A DNA stretch of 64,000 nt from UBA699 sp050261915. Its GTDB lineage: Bacteria > Bacillota > Clostridia > Clostridiales > Clostridiaceae. Location of the stretch: assembly GCA_050261915.1 (NCBI GenBank), contig JBLNDT010000075.1:1-64000 (forward strand), given 5' to 3'. Within the stretch, counting starts at the first letter, position 1, and the number at the start of each line of letters is the position of its first letter. The notes below the pieces were generated by a model. The model made no database searches. It was not told where the DNA came from and saw only the letters and a program-made list of their open reading frames with translations. Made by a program: the position numbers and the translations under genes. Below, piece after piece: positions 8,369-17,449 of the stretch.

Positions 8369-8923
8369 ATGAAAGTTCTTTCAATAATAGGAAGTCCAAT
8401 TAGAAATGGAATTACTGAAAAACTTGTAGATGAAGTAAATAAGGGAATAATATCTAAACACGAATATGCTGAGATAGATAAGCTTTTCCTGCAGGAACAT
8501 GATATAAAAGCATGTTTTGCCTGTAATTCCTGTCAGAAATCATTAGACACCAGATGTGTAATCAAAGATGACATGGCAGATATTTATCCAAAAATAATTA
8601 ATGCAGATACTTTGGTTTTTGCAACTCCTATATATTGGTGGAGTGTTTCTGCTCAGTTAAAATTGTTTATTGATAGAATGTATGCACTATTAAAAGAGGA
8701 TGATGTTTCTAACTTTGCAGGTAAAAAGGTTATACTCCTTATGACTTATGCAGGAGCTAGGCCAAACACTGGTCCTAAAATTGTGGAGAGAATGTTTGAG
8801 GATATTTGCAAATATCTTCAGATGGAATTAGTAGTTACCCTTGGAGTTTGTACAGGTGATGCAGACTCTGATGAAGTAAACACTTCAATGGAAACTGCCT
8901 TTGATATAGGAACAAGATTATAA
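8369..8923 (+). CDS. NADPH-dependent FMN reductase / flavodoxin-like oxidoreductase
   Basis: A 184-residue flavodoxin-fold protein. MKVLSIIGSPIRNGITEKL is the FMN phosphate-binding start and FATPIYWWSVSAQLKLFIDR is the isoalloxazine-side motif of this family. It carries a CFACNSC-x(8)-CVIKDDM segment typical of the NAD(P)H:FMN oxidoreductases related to iron-sulfur flavoproteins, with fewer Cys than needed for a clear 4Fe-4S cluster. The electron partner is unknown. It has a GGGGGG RBS, is a single-gene unit, and ends in a terminator shared with the convergent serine operon. Confidence 0.75.
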   Translation: MKVLSIIGSPIRNGITEKLVDEVNKGIISKHEYAEIDKLFLQEHDIKACFACNSCQKSLDTRCVIKDDMADIYPKIINADTLVFATPIYWWSVSAQLKLFIDRMYALLKEDDVSNFAGKKVILLMTYAGARPNTGPKIVERMFEDICKYLQMELVVTLGVCTGDADSDEVNTSMETAFDIGTRL

Positions 8924-8924
8924 A

Positions 8925-8957
8925 ATAAAGCTGTGTCAATTGACACAGCTTTTAATT
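8925..8957. terminator. bidirectional terminator
   Basis: AAAGCTGTGTCAATTGACACAGCTTTT forms a long perfect stem between two convergent genes, with Ts on both strands' 3' sides. Confidence 0.85.
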
Positions 8958-10207
8958 TAATCCAAAGAATGAATAAACAAACCGCTTCTTAGTTTTGGTT
9001 CAAACCAAGTTGATTTAGGCGGCATTACTTCACCAATATCAGCCACATCCATAAGTTCCTTTATGGAACATGGGAAAAGAGAAAATGCAACCTTCATATC
9101 AGTATTTACTCTTCTTTCTAATTCTTCGAGACCAAGTATTCCTGCAACGAAGTCTATTCTTTTATCTGTTCTTGGGTCTTTTATGCCGAGTACCGGGTCT
9201 AAAAGGAAATCCTGAAGCACTGCAACGTCAAGGCATTTAACTGGATGGCTGTTATCATAGCTGCAAGCTTTTGCAATTAACTTATACCAGGCTCCATCAA
9301 GATACATTCCTATTGTGTGTGCTTCTGCTGGTTTAAATGGCTCTTTTGATTCAACCTTTTCTATAATAAAGTTTTCAGAAACCTTATTTAAAAATTCTTC
9401 ATTTGTATAGCCGTTTAGGTCTGTTACTACTCTGTTGTAGTCAATTACGCTGAGGTCTTTGTCAGGGAAAAGAACTGAAAGGAAAAAGTTATATTCTTCT
9501 TCACCAGTATAATTTGGATTATTCTTACGTTTTTCAGCACAAACTCTTGCAGCAGCAGCAGTTCTGTGGTGACCATCTGCAATGTAGAAGTTATCAACTT
9601 TTTCAAATAGTTTAACAAGTTCCTCAATTCTATTTTCTTCAGCTATAGGCCATACAAGATGTATAATCCCATCTTCAGTAGTAAACTCATATTCAGGAGT
9701 ATTTTTCATGGTTTCATCAATTATGTTTTGTATTTTTTCCTCCCACTTGTATATGAGGTATATAGTACCTGTATTTGCATTACAGCAATCAATGTGGTAA
9801 CTTATATCTTTTTCCTTTTCAGATCTTGTAAATTCATGCTTTTTTATGTAACTGTTTACATAATCATCTACAGATGTGCATGCTACAATACCTGTAAGCT
9901 CTCTTTCGCCAATAATTTGCTTGTAAACAAATAGCATTGGTTCCTCATCTTTTACAAGAATTTCTGATTCCAACATGCTGTTAAGCTTTTCCTGGGATTT
10001 TTTGTTTAGAATTCTCTTTCCGCTTTCTGTAAGTTCTACATCCTGATGATATAATTCAGGATTTGTAATCTGTAGGAAACAATGTTCATTGTTTTCTACT
10101 ATATATTTTATCTTTTGCTTGTCCATTGAGTCCACAGGTAGTATTGCTACCTGATGAGCAACATCTACTCTAGGTCTTAATCTTTTAAATGGTTTAATGA
10201 TTGCCAT
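8957..10207 (-). CDS. DUF1015 family protein
   Basis: A 416-residue protein of the DUF1015 family, recognised by the opening IIKPFKRLRPR and the central FYIADGHHRTAAAARV motif. The molecular function is not established. It is the third gene of the minus-strand serine operon, 80 bp after serA. In clostridial genomes I know this family beside serA and the class V aminotransferase, which suggests a role in serine metabolism or its control. The HH in ADGHHR would suit metal or nucleotide binding. The RBS is GGGGGG before ATG 10207. Confidence 0.75.
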   Translation of the reverse strand: MAIIKPFKRLRPRVDVAHQVAILPVDSMDKQKIKYIVENNEHCFLQITNPELYHQDVELTESGKRILNKKSQEKLNSMLESEILVKDEEPMLFVYKQIIGERELTGIVACTSVDDYVNSYIKKHEFTRSEKEKDISYHIDCCNANTGTIYLIYKWEEKIQNIIDETMKNTPEYEFTTEDGIIHLVWPIAEENRIEELVKLFEKVDNFYIADGHHRTAAAARVCAEKRKNNPNYTGEEEYNFFLSVLFPDKDLSVIDYNRVVTDLNGYTNEEFLNKVSENFIIEKVESKEPFKPAEAHTIGMYLDGAWYKLIAKACSYDNSHPVKCLDVAVLQDFLLDPVLGIKDPRTDKRIDFVAGILGLEELERRVNTDMKVAFSLFPCSIKELMDVADIGEVMPPKSTWFEPKLRSGLFIHSLD

Positions 10208-10287
10208 TGTGGCGGTCCCCCCTAATAATTTTAAAGCTAGTTTATATCAATACAACCAGCAAAACAGGTTTGCCGGCTGTATTTAAT

Positions 10288-11199
10288 CTAGTTGAAGAAT
10301 TCCTTGATAATGCTTACTATTTCAGCACCTATTCTTGTTTGTGCCTCAAAGGTTGATGCACCAATATGCGGAGTTACTGAAACATTTGGATGATTAATCA
10401 GTTCAACATTCTTTGAAGGTTCCTCTGCAAAAACGTCAATGCCTGCACCAGCAATTTTACCGCTGTTTAAAGCATTAAGCAAAGCCGTTTCACATACTAC
10501 TCCTCCTCTTGCACAGTTGATGATATAAGCACCATCCTTCATCATACTAAATTCCTTTTCTCCTATAACTGCTCCATTTTCTTTAATGAATGGAACATGA
10601 AGAGAAATAAAATCAGATTTTTTGATCACATCTTCAAAGCTGCAGAATTCATAATTGTCTACACCCACCGCTTTACCTAATATATCTGTATATATTACAT
10701 TCATACCTAAAGCAGAAGCTTTTTTTGCAACTTCTCTTGATATTCTTCCAAATCCAACAAGTCCAAGGGTTTTACCTGATAGTTCAATTCCCTTGTATTT
10801 CTTTTTCTCCCATTTGCCATCTCTCATAGTAACATTTGATAAAGCAATAAATCTAGCTACTGCAAACATATGTCCAATCGTGAGTTCAGCAACGGAAGCA
10901 CTGCTTGCATTTGGTGTATTTGTAACCATAATGCCTTTTTCCTTTGCATAGGCAACATCTATATTGTCAACTCCAACGCCGCCGCGAATAATAAGTTTTA
11001 AACGTCCTGTTTCAAGAGCAGCGTCTATAACAGGCTGTCTTACCTTAGTAGCAGATCTTACTACCAAAACATCATAGTTATTCAATTGTTTTCCAAGTTG
11101 TTCCGGTTCATGAAATTCTTCCACAAGTTCATAACCTAAATTCTTAAGCTCTAAAGCTGCTGCCTTATCTATACCGTCAGATGCAAGTATTCTAATCAT
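10288..11199 (-). CDS. serA: D-3-phosphoglycerate dehydrogenase, short form
   Basis: A 303-residue D-2-hydroxyacid dehydrogenase. The NAD-binding glycine motif is LGLVGFGRISREVA (about residues 143-156), the catalytic Arg lies in IRGGVGVDNID, the Glu in DVFAEEP and the His in TPHIGAS near the C-terminus. It lacks the C-terminal ACT regulatory domain of long SerA forms, so allosteric serine inhibition by that route is not expected. It converts 3-phosphoglycerate to 3-phosphohydroxypyruvate, the first step of serine synthesis. It lies 20 bp after the aminotransferase gene in the same operon. Confidence 0.88.
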   Translation of the reverse strand: MIRILASDGIDKAAALELKNLGYELVEEFHEPEQLGKQLNNYDVLVVRSATKVRQPVIDAALETGRLKLIIRGGVGVDNIDVAYAKEKGIMVTNTPNASSASVAELTIGHMFAVARFIALSNVTMRDGKWEKKKYKGIELSGKTLGLVGFGRISREVAKKASALGMNVIYTDILGKAVGVDNYEFCSFEDVIKKSDFISLHVPFIKENGAVIGEKEFSMMKDGAYIINCARGGVVCETALLNALNSGKIAGAGIDVFAEEPSKNVELINHPNVSVTPHIGASTFEAQTRIGAEIVSIIKEFFN

Positions 11200-11219
11200 A
11201 GGTAACCTCCTAATACTTA

Positions 11220-12290
11220 TTAAAGTTTTAGTATATCTTCTATTTCTTTAATAAGCTCTTTTAATTCATCCATATTGCGTTCAGCCATATGGGCAATTCT
11301 AAAGGTGTTTTCCTTAAGCTTTCCATAACCATTAGATATAGCATATCCTCTAGTTCCAAGCTCCTTGTTTAAATCTCCAACACTTATTCCCTTTGTGTTT
11401 TTTATTACAGTAAGAGTGTTTGACAAATATCCTTCCTTTGTGAAAATCTCAAAGTTTTCTCTTGCCCAGCCTCTTACATATTCAGCCATCTCAAAGTGTC
11501 TCTTGTATCTGTTGTCTAATCCTTCAGCAAGCATTTTGTCAAGCTGGTAGTCTAAAGCAAACATGTGTGAAAGTGATGGTGTTGAAGGATATTGGTAGTC
11601 CTTCTTCTGAATATAATCATAAAGAGCAAGTAAATCAAAGTACAAGCCTCTGCAAGGAACTGTTTTTGCTCTTTCCACTGCCTTTTGTGATATTGAACAC
11701 ATTGCTATTCCTGGAGGGAGTGCTAAAGCTTTTTGTGATGAAGTGATACAAATATCTACGCCAAGCTTATCTACTTCTATATTAGTTCCACCCATGGAGC
11801 TTACAGTATCAAGACAATATACTACTTCAGGGTATTTTTTCATTACTTCAGCTATTTCTTCAACAGGGTTCATGATACCTGTGGAAGTTTCATTATGAGT
11901 TATTGTTATTAAATCATATTTTCCTGTGGACAATGTTTTATCAACAAGCTCTGGAGTTGTAGGTGTACCCCATTCAACTTCAAATATATCTGCAGGAACA
12001 TTGTTGGATGTAGCCATTTCATACCATCTATTTCCAAAAGCACCTACTGAAAAAACAGCAGCTCTTTTAGCGGTACAAGAACGTACGGCACCTTCCATTA
12101 ATCCACTTCCTGAAGATGTGGAAAGCAATATTTCTTCTTTAGTATTGAATACTTTTCTTAGCTTGTCGCTGATATTTCTTTGAAGCGCAGATGCTTCCTT
12201 ACTTCTGTGACCAATCATAGGAGTAGCCATTTTTTCAAGCACATCTTCAGCAACGTCTACGGGGCCTGGAATAAATAACTTTTTCTGCAT
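11220..12290 (-). CDS. serC: class V aminotransferase (phosphoserine transaminase role likely)
   Basis: A 356-residue PLP-dependent class V aminotransferase. The PLP Lys lies in CITSSQKALALPPG; a conserved Asp is in YCLDTVSSMGG and LSTSSGSGLMEGAV forms the phosphate-binding turn. By sequence it belongs to the alanine-glyoxylate/serine-pyruvate group. Its place upstream of serA argues that it makes phosphoserine from phosphohydroxypyruvate, so the gene symbol is an inference. I used ATG 12290, which has AGGAGG eight bases upstream and gives the family-like start MQKKLFIPGPVDV. The frame extends to 12329 without a better RBS. Confidence 0.78.
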   Translation of the reverse strand: MQKKLFIPGPVDVAEDVLEKMATPMIGHRSKEASALQRNISDKLRKVFNTKEEILLSTSSGSGLMEGAVRSCTAKRAAVFSVGAFGNRWYEMATSNNVPADIFEVEWGTPTTPELVDKTLSTGKYDLITITHNETSTGIMNPVEEIAEVMKKYPEVVYCLDTVSSMGGTNIEVDKLGVDICITSSQKALALPPGIAMCSISQKAVERAKTVPCRGLYFDLLALYDYIQKKDYQYPSTPSLSHMFALDYQLDKMLAEGLDNRYKRHFEMAEYVRGWARENFEIFTKEGYLSNTLTVIKNTKGISVGDLNKELGTRGYAISNGYGKLKENTFRIAHMAERNMDELKELIKEIEDILKL

Positions 12291-12451
12291 CAAAAGAACC
12301 TCCTTAAGTTTTCTTAATATCTTAACCATTGTACAACATTTTTGTGTAATATAATAGACTTTATAAGAAAAAATAATAAAAATGTGCTGTACTTAATAAT
12401 ATTTGATATAATAAATATAATACTATATAGATAAATAAGGAGGTATTTATA

Positions 12452-12799
12452 ATGGCTGTTTTTCATGAAAAAGATGTGGTCGGAATGAAAATTGAGATTC
12501 CTGCAGCAAAAAATGTTTTGAAAAAATCTGTGGTTACTCCAGAAACAGGATGGGATGACCAGGTAATGAGAATTTTTGAAATTGGTGAAGGGGGACATAC
12601 TCCAAAACACCAGCATCCATGGTATCATGTAAACTATATTATAGAAGGAACTGGTATTCTTAATATAGATGGAGAAGATAATCCAGTGGAACCAGGTTCC
12701 GTAGCATATGTTCCAGAAGATTTAATGCATCAGTTTGTAAATACAGGAAAAGGTACTTTGAAATTTATATGTATAGTGCCTGAAGAAGGAGACGTATAA
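12452..12799 (+). CDS. small cupin-domain protein
   Basis: A 115-residue single cupin. Motif 1 is TPKHQHPWYHVNYIIEGTG and motif 2 is PGSVAYVPEDLMHQFVNTG, giving the His/His/Glu/His metal set of the fold. The substrate cannot be told from sequence. It starts a plus-strand run divergent from the serine operon and has AAGGAGG before ATG 12452. A TGATATAAT-type -10 lies about 45 bp upstream. A terminator follows directly, so the next genes have their own signals or depend on read-through. Confidence 0.75.
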   Translation: MAVFHEKDVVGMKIEIPAAKNVLKKSVVTPETGWDDQVMRIFEIGEGGHTPKHQHPWYHVNYIIEGTGILNIDGEDNPVEPGSVAYVPEDLMHQFVNTGKGTLKFICIVPEEGDV

Positions 12800-12801
12800 T
12801 T

Positions 12802-12829
12802 AAAGGCATCTGCAAAGGCAGATGCTTTT
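12802..12829 (+). terminator. terminator after the cupin gene
   Basis: GCATCTGC and GCAGATGC form an 8-bp stem with loop AAAG, extended by AAA/TTT pairs, then a TTTTG tail. Confidence 0.75.
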
Positions 12830-12852
12830 GTCTTAATATTAGGAGGAATAAA

Positions 12853-13335
12853 ATGGAAAAATATCATATGAGAAGAGAAGACAGGGAAATAAAGGATAAA
12901 TTTGAAATAGAAGATATACTATATAAAGGGAAATATATAACCCTTGCACTTTGTATAGAAAATGAACCTTACATAGTTACCTTAAGTTATGGATACAAAA
13001 AGGAAAATAATGCTATATACTTACATGCTGCTAAGGAAGGATTGAAACATGAATTTATAAGTTCCAATCCAAGAGTATGTGCTACTATTATAGAGGATAA
13101 TGGATATATACAAAATGAATGCGGTCATGAATACAGATCCTTAGTTATAAGAGGTACTATTTCCTATGTGGAACAATTAGATGAGAAAAAGCAGGGGATG
13201 GAAGTTATTTTGAAGCACCTTGAAGATGAACCATCAATAATAAAGGAAAGATCACTTAAAAATGATGCTGTGTACAATAATATTTTAATACTTAAGCTTG
13301 ATATCAAAGAGATTACAGGCAAAAAGGGGAGATAA
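12853..13335 (+). CDS. pyridoxamine 5'-phosphate oxidase-like FMN-binding protein
   Basis: A 160-residue split-barrel flavin-binding protein related to the NimA/PPOX group. The pattern YITLALCIENEPYIVTLSY followed by IYLHAAKEGLKHEFISSNPRV matches the FMN-binding strands, and ATII-x(12)-HEYRSLVIRG is the next conserved block. Many members reduce or bind small oxidised compounds, but the substrate here is unknown. AGGAGG precedes ATG 12853. It heads a three-gene set, with the next start 13 bp after its stop. Confidence 0.75.
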   Translation: MEKYHMRREDREIKDKFEIEDILYKGKYITLALCIENEPYIVTLSYGYKKENNAIYLHAAKEGLKHEFISSNPRVCATIIEDNGYIQNECGHEYRSLVIRGTISYVEQLDEKKQGMEVILKHLEDEPSIIKERSLKNDAVYNNILILKLDIKEITGKKGR

Positions 13336-13348
13336 GGAGGCGGAATTA

Positions 13349-13978
13349 TTGTCAATAATAAACAGACTGGCTTCTAACCAGGGGAGAAATAACAATGTAT
13401 TAAACCAGGAATTAGCAAAGGATTTAGCAGATACTAATAATAAAGAGGGGATTGCGGAGGTTGCAGCTGGACTTTGGTATAAAGATAAGACTATTCAAAG
13501 TGACTGTATAAAGGTAATGTATGAGGTTGGATATATCAAACCTGAGCTAATTAGTGAATATGTTTTGGAATTTTTGAATCTTCTCAAGAGTAAAAACAAC
13601 CGCATGGTATGGGGGGGGATGATTGCCCTGTCTAATATTTCTGAATTGAAGTATGAAGAAATTTATAAAAATATAGATATAGTTTATTCATGTCTTAACA
13701 GCGGCTCTGTTATTACCATTGACAATGCTTTGAAGGTTCTAGCAATAATATCATCTAAAAATCCTGAATATAACAAAGAAATATTCCCTCATTTAATTGA
13801 GCATTTAAAGAATTGCAGACCAAAGGAAATTCCTCAGCATGCAGAAAGCATTCTAACTGCAGTTAATGATTTTAATAAAAAAGTATTTATTCAGGCATTA
13901 AAGGAAAGGGAAAACCTATTAACACCCGCCCAGTTAAAAAGGGTTAGAAAAATATATAGAATTTTGGGAGATGATTAA
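13349..13978 (+). CDS. conserved protein with HEAT-like alpha-helical repeats
   Basis: A 209-residue all-helical protein. The recurring helical pairs (for example MVWGGMIALSNIS and TIDNALKVLAIIS) look like HEAT or armadillo repeats. I place the start at TTG 13349, where GGAGG at 13336-13340 lies eight bases upstream and directly after the previous stop. The frame is open back to 13298, which would overlap the previous gene without an RBS. No catalytic motif is visible. The 3' end overlaps the next gene by 8 bp, so the three genes are probably co-transcribed. Confidence 0.6.
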   Translation: MSIINRLASNQGRNNNVLNQELAKDLADTNNKEGIAEVAAGLWYKDKTIQSDCIKVMYEVGYIKPELISEYVLEFLNLLKSKNNRMVWGGMIALSNISELKYEEIYKNIDIVYSCLNSGSVITIDNALKVLAIISSKNPEYNKEIFPHLIEHLKNCRPKEIPQHAESILTAVNDFNKKVFIQALKERENLLTPAQLKRVRKIYRILGDD

Positions 13979-14819
13979 TTTGGATATAAACAGTTGTGCA
14001 GTTTTAAATAATGGCGTAAAAATGCCATGGCTCGGCTACGGAACCTACAAGGCAAAATCAGAGGAGTGTATTGAAGGTGTTAAAGAAGCACTTAAAGCAG
14101 GTTACAAACATATAGATACAGCCTCCTTTTATGGAAATGAAGAAAGCGTTGGAATTGCAATAAAAGAAAGCAATATTGAAAGGAAAGATATATTTTTAGT
14201 AAGCAAGGTATGGAATGAAGATCAGGGATATGACAATACTTTGAGGTCCTTTGAAGCCTCAATTAAAGCCCTTAATACTGATTACCTTGATTTATATCTT
14301 ATACATTGGCCCTTAAAGATAAGCCGTGAAACCTGGAGAGCTATGGAGAAGATTTATTTAGAAGGTAAAGTAAGGGCAATTGGTGTGAGCAACTTCAATA
14401 TAGAACACTTAAAATATGTAATGAATAATTGTGAAGTTATCCCTATGGTTAATCAAGTGGAATTTCACCCAGAGCTTATACAGCACGAATTGATAAACTT
14501 TTGCAAAAACAATAAAATCCAAATGGAAGCCTGGTCACCTTTGATGAGAGGCAGGGTATTACAAATTCCTCTATTTAAGAATCTCTCAGAAAAGTATAAT
14601 AAAACAATATCTCAAATAGTGTTGAGATGGGATTTGCAGATGGGGTTTGTGACTATTCCAAAATCTACAAACCCTGAAAGGATTAAAGAAAACACTGGCA
14701 TATTTGATTTTGAACTTAGCAATGAGGATATGCTTGAAATAGAAAAATTAAATGCAGGTTTAAGAATTGGTATGGACCCGGATGATATATTTAATGATAT
14801 TTCAAAGATAAAAGGCTGA
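13971..14819 (+). CDS. aldo/keto reductase
   Basis: A 282-residue aldo/keto reductase of the AKR5-like bacterial group. The catalytic tetrad is visible: Asp in HIDTASFYGNEESVG with Tyr just after, Lys in FLVSKVW, and His in LYLIHWP. The NADPH-binding end has ITIPKST-like VTIPKSTNPERI. It reduces small aldehydes or ketones with NADPH; the substrate is unknown. ATG 13971 overlaps the previous gene, but TTG 13980 has better spacing from GGGAG and is also possible. The stop codon lies inside the terminator stem. Confidence 0.88.
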   Translation: MINLDINSCAVLNNGVKMPWLGYGTYKAKSEECIEGVKEALKAGYKHIDTASFYGNEESVGIAIKESNIERKDIFLVSKVWNEDQGYDNTLRSFEASIKALNTDYLDLYLIHWPLKISRETWRAMEKIYLEGKVRAIGVSNFNIEHLKYVMNNCEVIPMVNQVEFHPELIQHELINFCKNNKIQMEAWSPLMRGRVLQIPLFKNLSEKYNKTISQIVLRWDLQMGFVTIPKSTNPERIKENTGIFDFELSNEDMLEIEKLNAGLRIGMDPDDIFNDISKIKG

Positions 14820-14845
14820 TGGTTAAAAACCCATCAGCCTTTTTA
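14811..14845. terminator. bidirectional terminator
   Basis: GGCTGATGG (14814-14822) pairs with CCATCAGCC (14831-14839), with A-rich 5' and T-rich 3' flanks. It overlaps both convergent coding ends. Confidence 0.85.
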
Positions 14846-15407
14846 CATTGCTGCAGTTTTCTTTTGAGGTAAGCATTTCTAAAAGCATAAAGGCAACATC
14901 AAAGGCAGTACTAGGATTATATGAAGTAATTATATTTTTGTCTAAAACAATAGGTTCATCCTTAAGAACTTTAACTCCGAACTCAGCAAGTTCCTTTTGT
15001 CTTTTCCCATCACCAAGGTTATAAGTTGTACCAAACCTATTGTTAAGTACACCGCTTTTAGCAACAGGAAGTGCTCCCACACATACAGAGGCAATAATTT
15101 TACCTTGTCTATCAAATTCTTTTATTATATTTAGAAAATCCTCATTGTAGGCATCTTCATAAAACCCTGCTTCTTCGAATCCACCAGGAATTGCGAGAGC
15201 GTCAAAATTACTAGTATTTACATCGTTCAAATTAATCTCTGGAATTACAGTAAAATTCCAAGTGCATTTTAGTTTCTCATGAAGACCTGCAGTAACAACT
15301 CTTGTGCTCCCATCCCCTTCAACCAAGTTCCAGCCCAGCACATCAGTAAAAACGCTGGCTTCCACCGCTTCAAATCCATTTGCCAAAAGCAATAAAACAT
15401 TTTTCAT
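14823..15407 (-). CDS. DJ-1/PfpI family protein
   Basis: A 194-residue class I glutamine amidotransferase-like protein. The nucleophile elbow is IASVCVGALPVAKSG (Cys in SVCVG), and FDALAIPGGFEEAGFYED carries the family's acidic residue and glycine loop. Members act as chaperones, glyoxalases or deglycases; the role here is unknown. It is divergent from a LysR regulator 113 bp away, the usual arrangement for a LysR protein and its target. AAGGAGG precedes the start. Confidence 0.82.
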   Translation of the reverse strand: MKNVLLLLANGFEAVEASVFTDVLGWNLVEGDGSTRVVTAGLHEKLKCTWNFTVIPEINLNDVNTSNFDALAIPGGFEEAGFYEDAYNEDFLNIIKEFDRQGKIIASVCVGALPVAKSGVLNNRFGTTYNLGDGKRQKELAEFGVKVLKDEPIVLDKNIITSYNPSTAFDVAFMLLEMLTSKENCSNVKRLMGF

Positions 15408-15520
15408 GCTACACCTCCTTTTTTAAGTATAACAGTGAAACGAACTTCAGTAAAATTGAAATAAATGAAATTAACAATCGAAAATTATGATAATATATAA
15501 GTAGAAATTGAGGTGGTTAA

Positions 15521-16384
15521 ATGGAAATAAGACATTTTCAAACATTTATCGAAATTATTGATTCAGGAGGCTTCACTAAGGCGGCAGAAAAGCTTGGCTA
15601 TGCCCAGTCAACTATAACCTCTCATGTTCAAATATTGGAGAGTGAAATTGGGGAGCCATTGTTTAATCGTCTTGGCAAGAATATTGTACTTACAGATATG
15701 GGAAAGGAACTAGCACAAAGCGCAAGGAAATTGCTTTCGATATACAATGATATAACCAATATAGCAAATAACAAAAATTCAGTTTCCGGAAATTTAAATA
15801 TAGGTGCAGGTGAGTCATTATCTATTTACAGACTTGGACCAATATTAAAGGAGTACAAGAAAAACTATCCTAATGTAAATATTGTGCTGAAGAATTTCAT
15901 CTGCAGCGATTTAAGAAAAAAACTTAAAACAGGGGAGCTTGATATTGTACTAACTATTGAACCAGAAGTAAAGGACAGTGATCTTATAACAACCAAAATT
16001 AAAGATGAAAAGATGATGATAATAACTCCTATAGGACAAAATGAATTAAATTATCAAAATATTATATTTAGTGAAAAAGGATGCAGTTTCAGGATATCAT
16101 TTGAAAATTATCTAAAAAATAAAAATATAAGTTATTTAAATCCCTTGGAGTTTTCGAGTATAGAAACAATTAAAAAATGTGTTATTAATGGGCTTGGAGT
16201 ATCCTTTCTTCCTCTATATACTGTTAATGAGGAAGTTTTAAATAAAAGCCTTTATTCAATTGATATTTCTCATGAATGCCAAAACTTTAGCACACAAATG
16301 GTATATCACAAGGATATAAATAGAACCGCTGCTATGGAAGCATTTATTGAAACAGTTCTAAATAATTGTAAAGATTGGAAGTAA
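15521..16384 (+). CDS. LysR-family transcriptional regulator
   Basis: A 287-residue LysR protein. The N-terminal winged HTH is about residues 1-60 (GGFTKAAEKLGYAQSTITSHVQILE). The effector domain is a periplasmic-binding fold (about 90-287). The most likely target is the divergent DJ-1/PfpI gene, but the sequence does not name the effector. A tight terminator overlapping its stop separates it from the SASP gene on the other strand. Confidence 0.85.
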   Translation: MEIRHFQTFIEIIDSGGFTKAAEKLGYAQSTITSHVQILESEIGEPLFNRLGKNIVLTDMGKELAQSARKLLSIYNDITNIANNKNSVSGNLNIGAGESLSIYRLGPILKEYKKNYPNVNIVLKNFICSDLRKKLKTGELDIVLTIEPEVKDSDLITTKIKDEKMMIITPIGQNELNYQNIIFSEKGCSFRISFENYLKNKNISYLNPLEFSSIETIKKCVINGLGVSFLPLYTVNEEVLNKSLYSIDISHECQNFSTQMVYHKDINRTAAMEAFIETVLNNCKDWK

Positions 16385-16407
16385 AGGCCGAAGCCTTTAC
16401 TTCTTTA
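16378..16407. terminator. bidirectional terminator
   Basis: GAAGTAAAGGC (16378-16388) and GCCTTTACTTC (16393-16403) form an 11-bp stem with CGAA loop, between convergent genes. Confidence 0.8.
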
Positions 16408-16615
16408 AGTTATTTTCATATGATTCAACCATTCTTCTAACCATTTCACCACCAACATTACCTGAATTTTTCATTTTGTTTATGGTGCTGCTTGGCATGT
16501 CTGCCATATTTACATTTGCCTGGATTTTATCCTGTACACTCATATCTCTGGCTACTTCCATCTTAAACTTGTCAAGACCTGCTTCTGCATTAGGTACTAA
16601 AGGTTTATTGCTCAT
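16397..16615 (-). CDS. alpha/beta-type small acid-soluble spore protein
   Basis: A 72-residue SASP. It contains the GPR protease region DKFKMEVARDM (the usual KxE(I/V)A pattern) and the C-terminal DNA-binding block NVGGEMVRRMVESYENNL. It coats spore DNA and protects it from UV and chemical damage. It is a single-gene unit with AGGAGG before the start, presumably read by the forespore sigma-G; I did not identify that promoter with confidence. It is direct evidence that the organism sporulates. Confidence 0.93.
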   Translation of the reverse strand: MSNKPLVPNAEAGLDKFKMEVARDMSVQDKIQANVNMADMPSSTINKMKNSGNVGGEMVRRMVESYENNLKK

Positions 16616-16713
16616 AGGAACCTCCTTATATTTATTTTATATTTATAATTAACAGTTAAAAAAATATTATTCATGATATATAATTTAATTAATAATACTT
16701 TGGAGGATGAATA

Positions 16714-17361
16714 ATGAAATATAAATATATTTTATTTGATTTAGATGGAACAATAACAGAGCCTAAGGAAGGCATAACAAAATCAATGCAATATGCCCTT
16801 AGAAAATATAATATTAATATAGAGGATTTAGATTCATTGGTAAAATTTATAGGACCGCCTCTAATGGATTCCTTTCAGGAGCATTATGGCTTTAGTGAGG
16901 AAAAAGCAAAAGAAGCAGTGGAGTTTTACAGGGAGTATTACAGAGAAAAGGGAATGTTTGAAAACCTTCTATACCCAGGAATTTCAGAGATGCTTAAGAA
17001 TTTAAAAAATATAGGATGTACTATAATACTTGCCACATCAAAGCCTACTGTTTTTGCTGAGCAGATACTTGGTCATTTTAATATTAGAGCTTACTTCGAT
17101 TATGTAGTAGGCAGCAACCTTGATGGTACAAGAGGGAAAAAGGGAGATATAATAAAATATATAATAGATATGTGCAGTATAAAAAATCTAAATGAAGTGA
17201 TAATGGTAGGAGATCGCAAATATGATATTATAGGAGCACAGGAAAATAATATAGACTCTATTGGGGTAACCTTTGGATACGGAAGTATTGAGGAGCTTAA
17301 AGAGGCGAAGCCTACATATATATCGGACAGTGCTGAAAATATATGCAATTTAATTTTCTAA
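16714..17361 (+). CDS. HAD-family phosphatase, phosphoglycolate phosphatase-like
   Basis: A 215-residue HAD hydrolase. Motif I is LFDLDGTITEP with nucleophile Asp9; motif II is LATSKP; motif III/IV is MVGDRKYDIIGAQ. The helical cap between about 15 and 85 is the C1 type seen in Gph/PpaX proteins. The substrate is unknown: phosphoglycolate, pyrophosphate or a sugar phosphate are all possible. It has a TTGGAGGATG RBS and a single-gene layout. Confidence 0.82.
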   Translation: MKYKYILFDLDGTITEPKEGITKSMQYALRKYNINIEDLDSLVKFIGPPLMDSFQEHYGFSEEKAKEAVEFYREYYREKGMFENLLYPGISEMLKNLKNIGCTIILATSKPTVFAEQILGHFNIRAYFDYVVGSNLDGTRGKKGDIIKYIIDMCSIKNLNEVIMVGDRKYDIIGAQENNIDSIGVTFGYGSIEELKEAKPTYISDSAENICNLIF

Positions 17362-17449
17362 AATTCACTTTTAAATGTAAATTAATCCTGATGATTAAGT
17401 AGTTTAGTTTGTGATATAATTAATTGAAATAGTAATAAGGAGTGGTATA

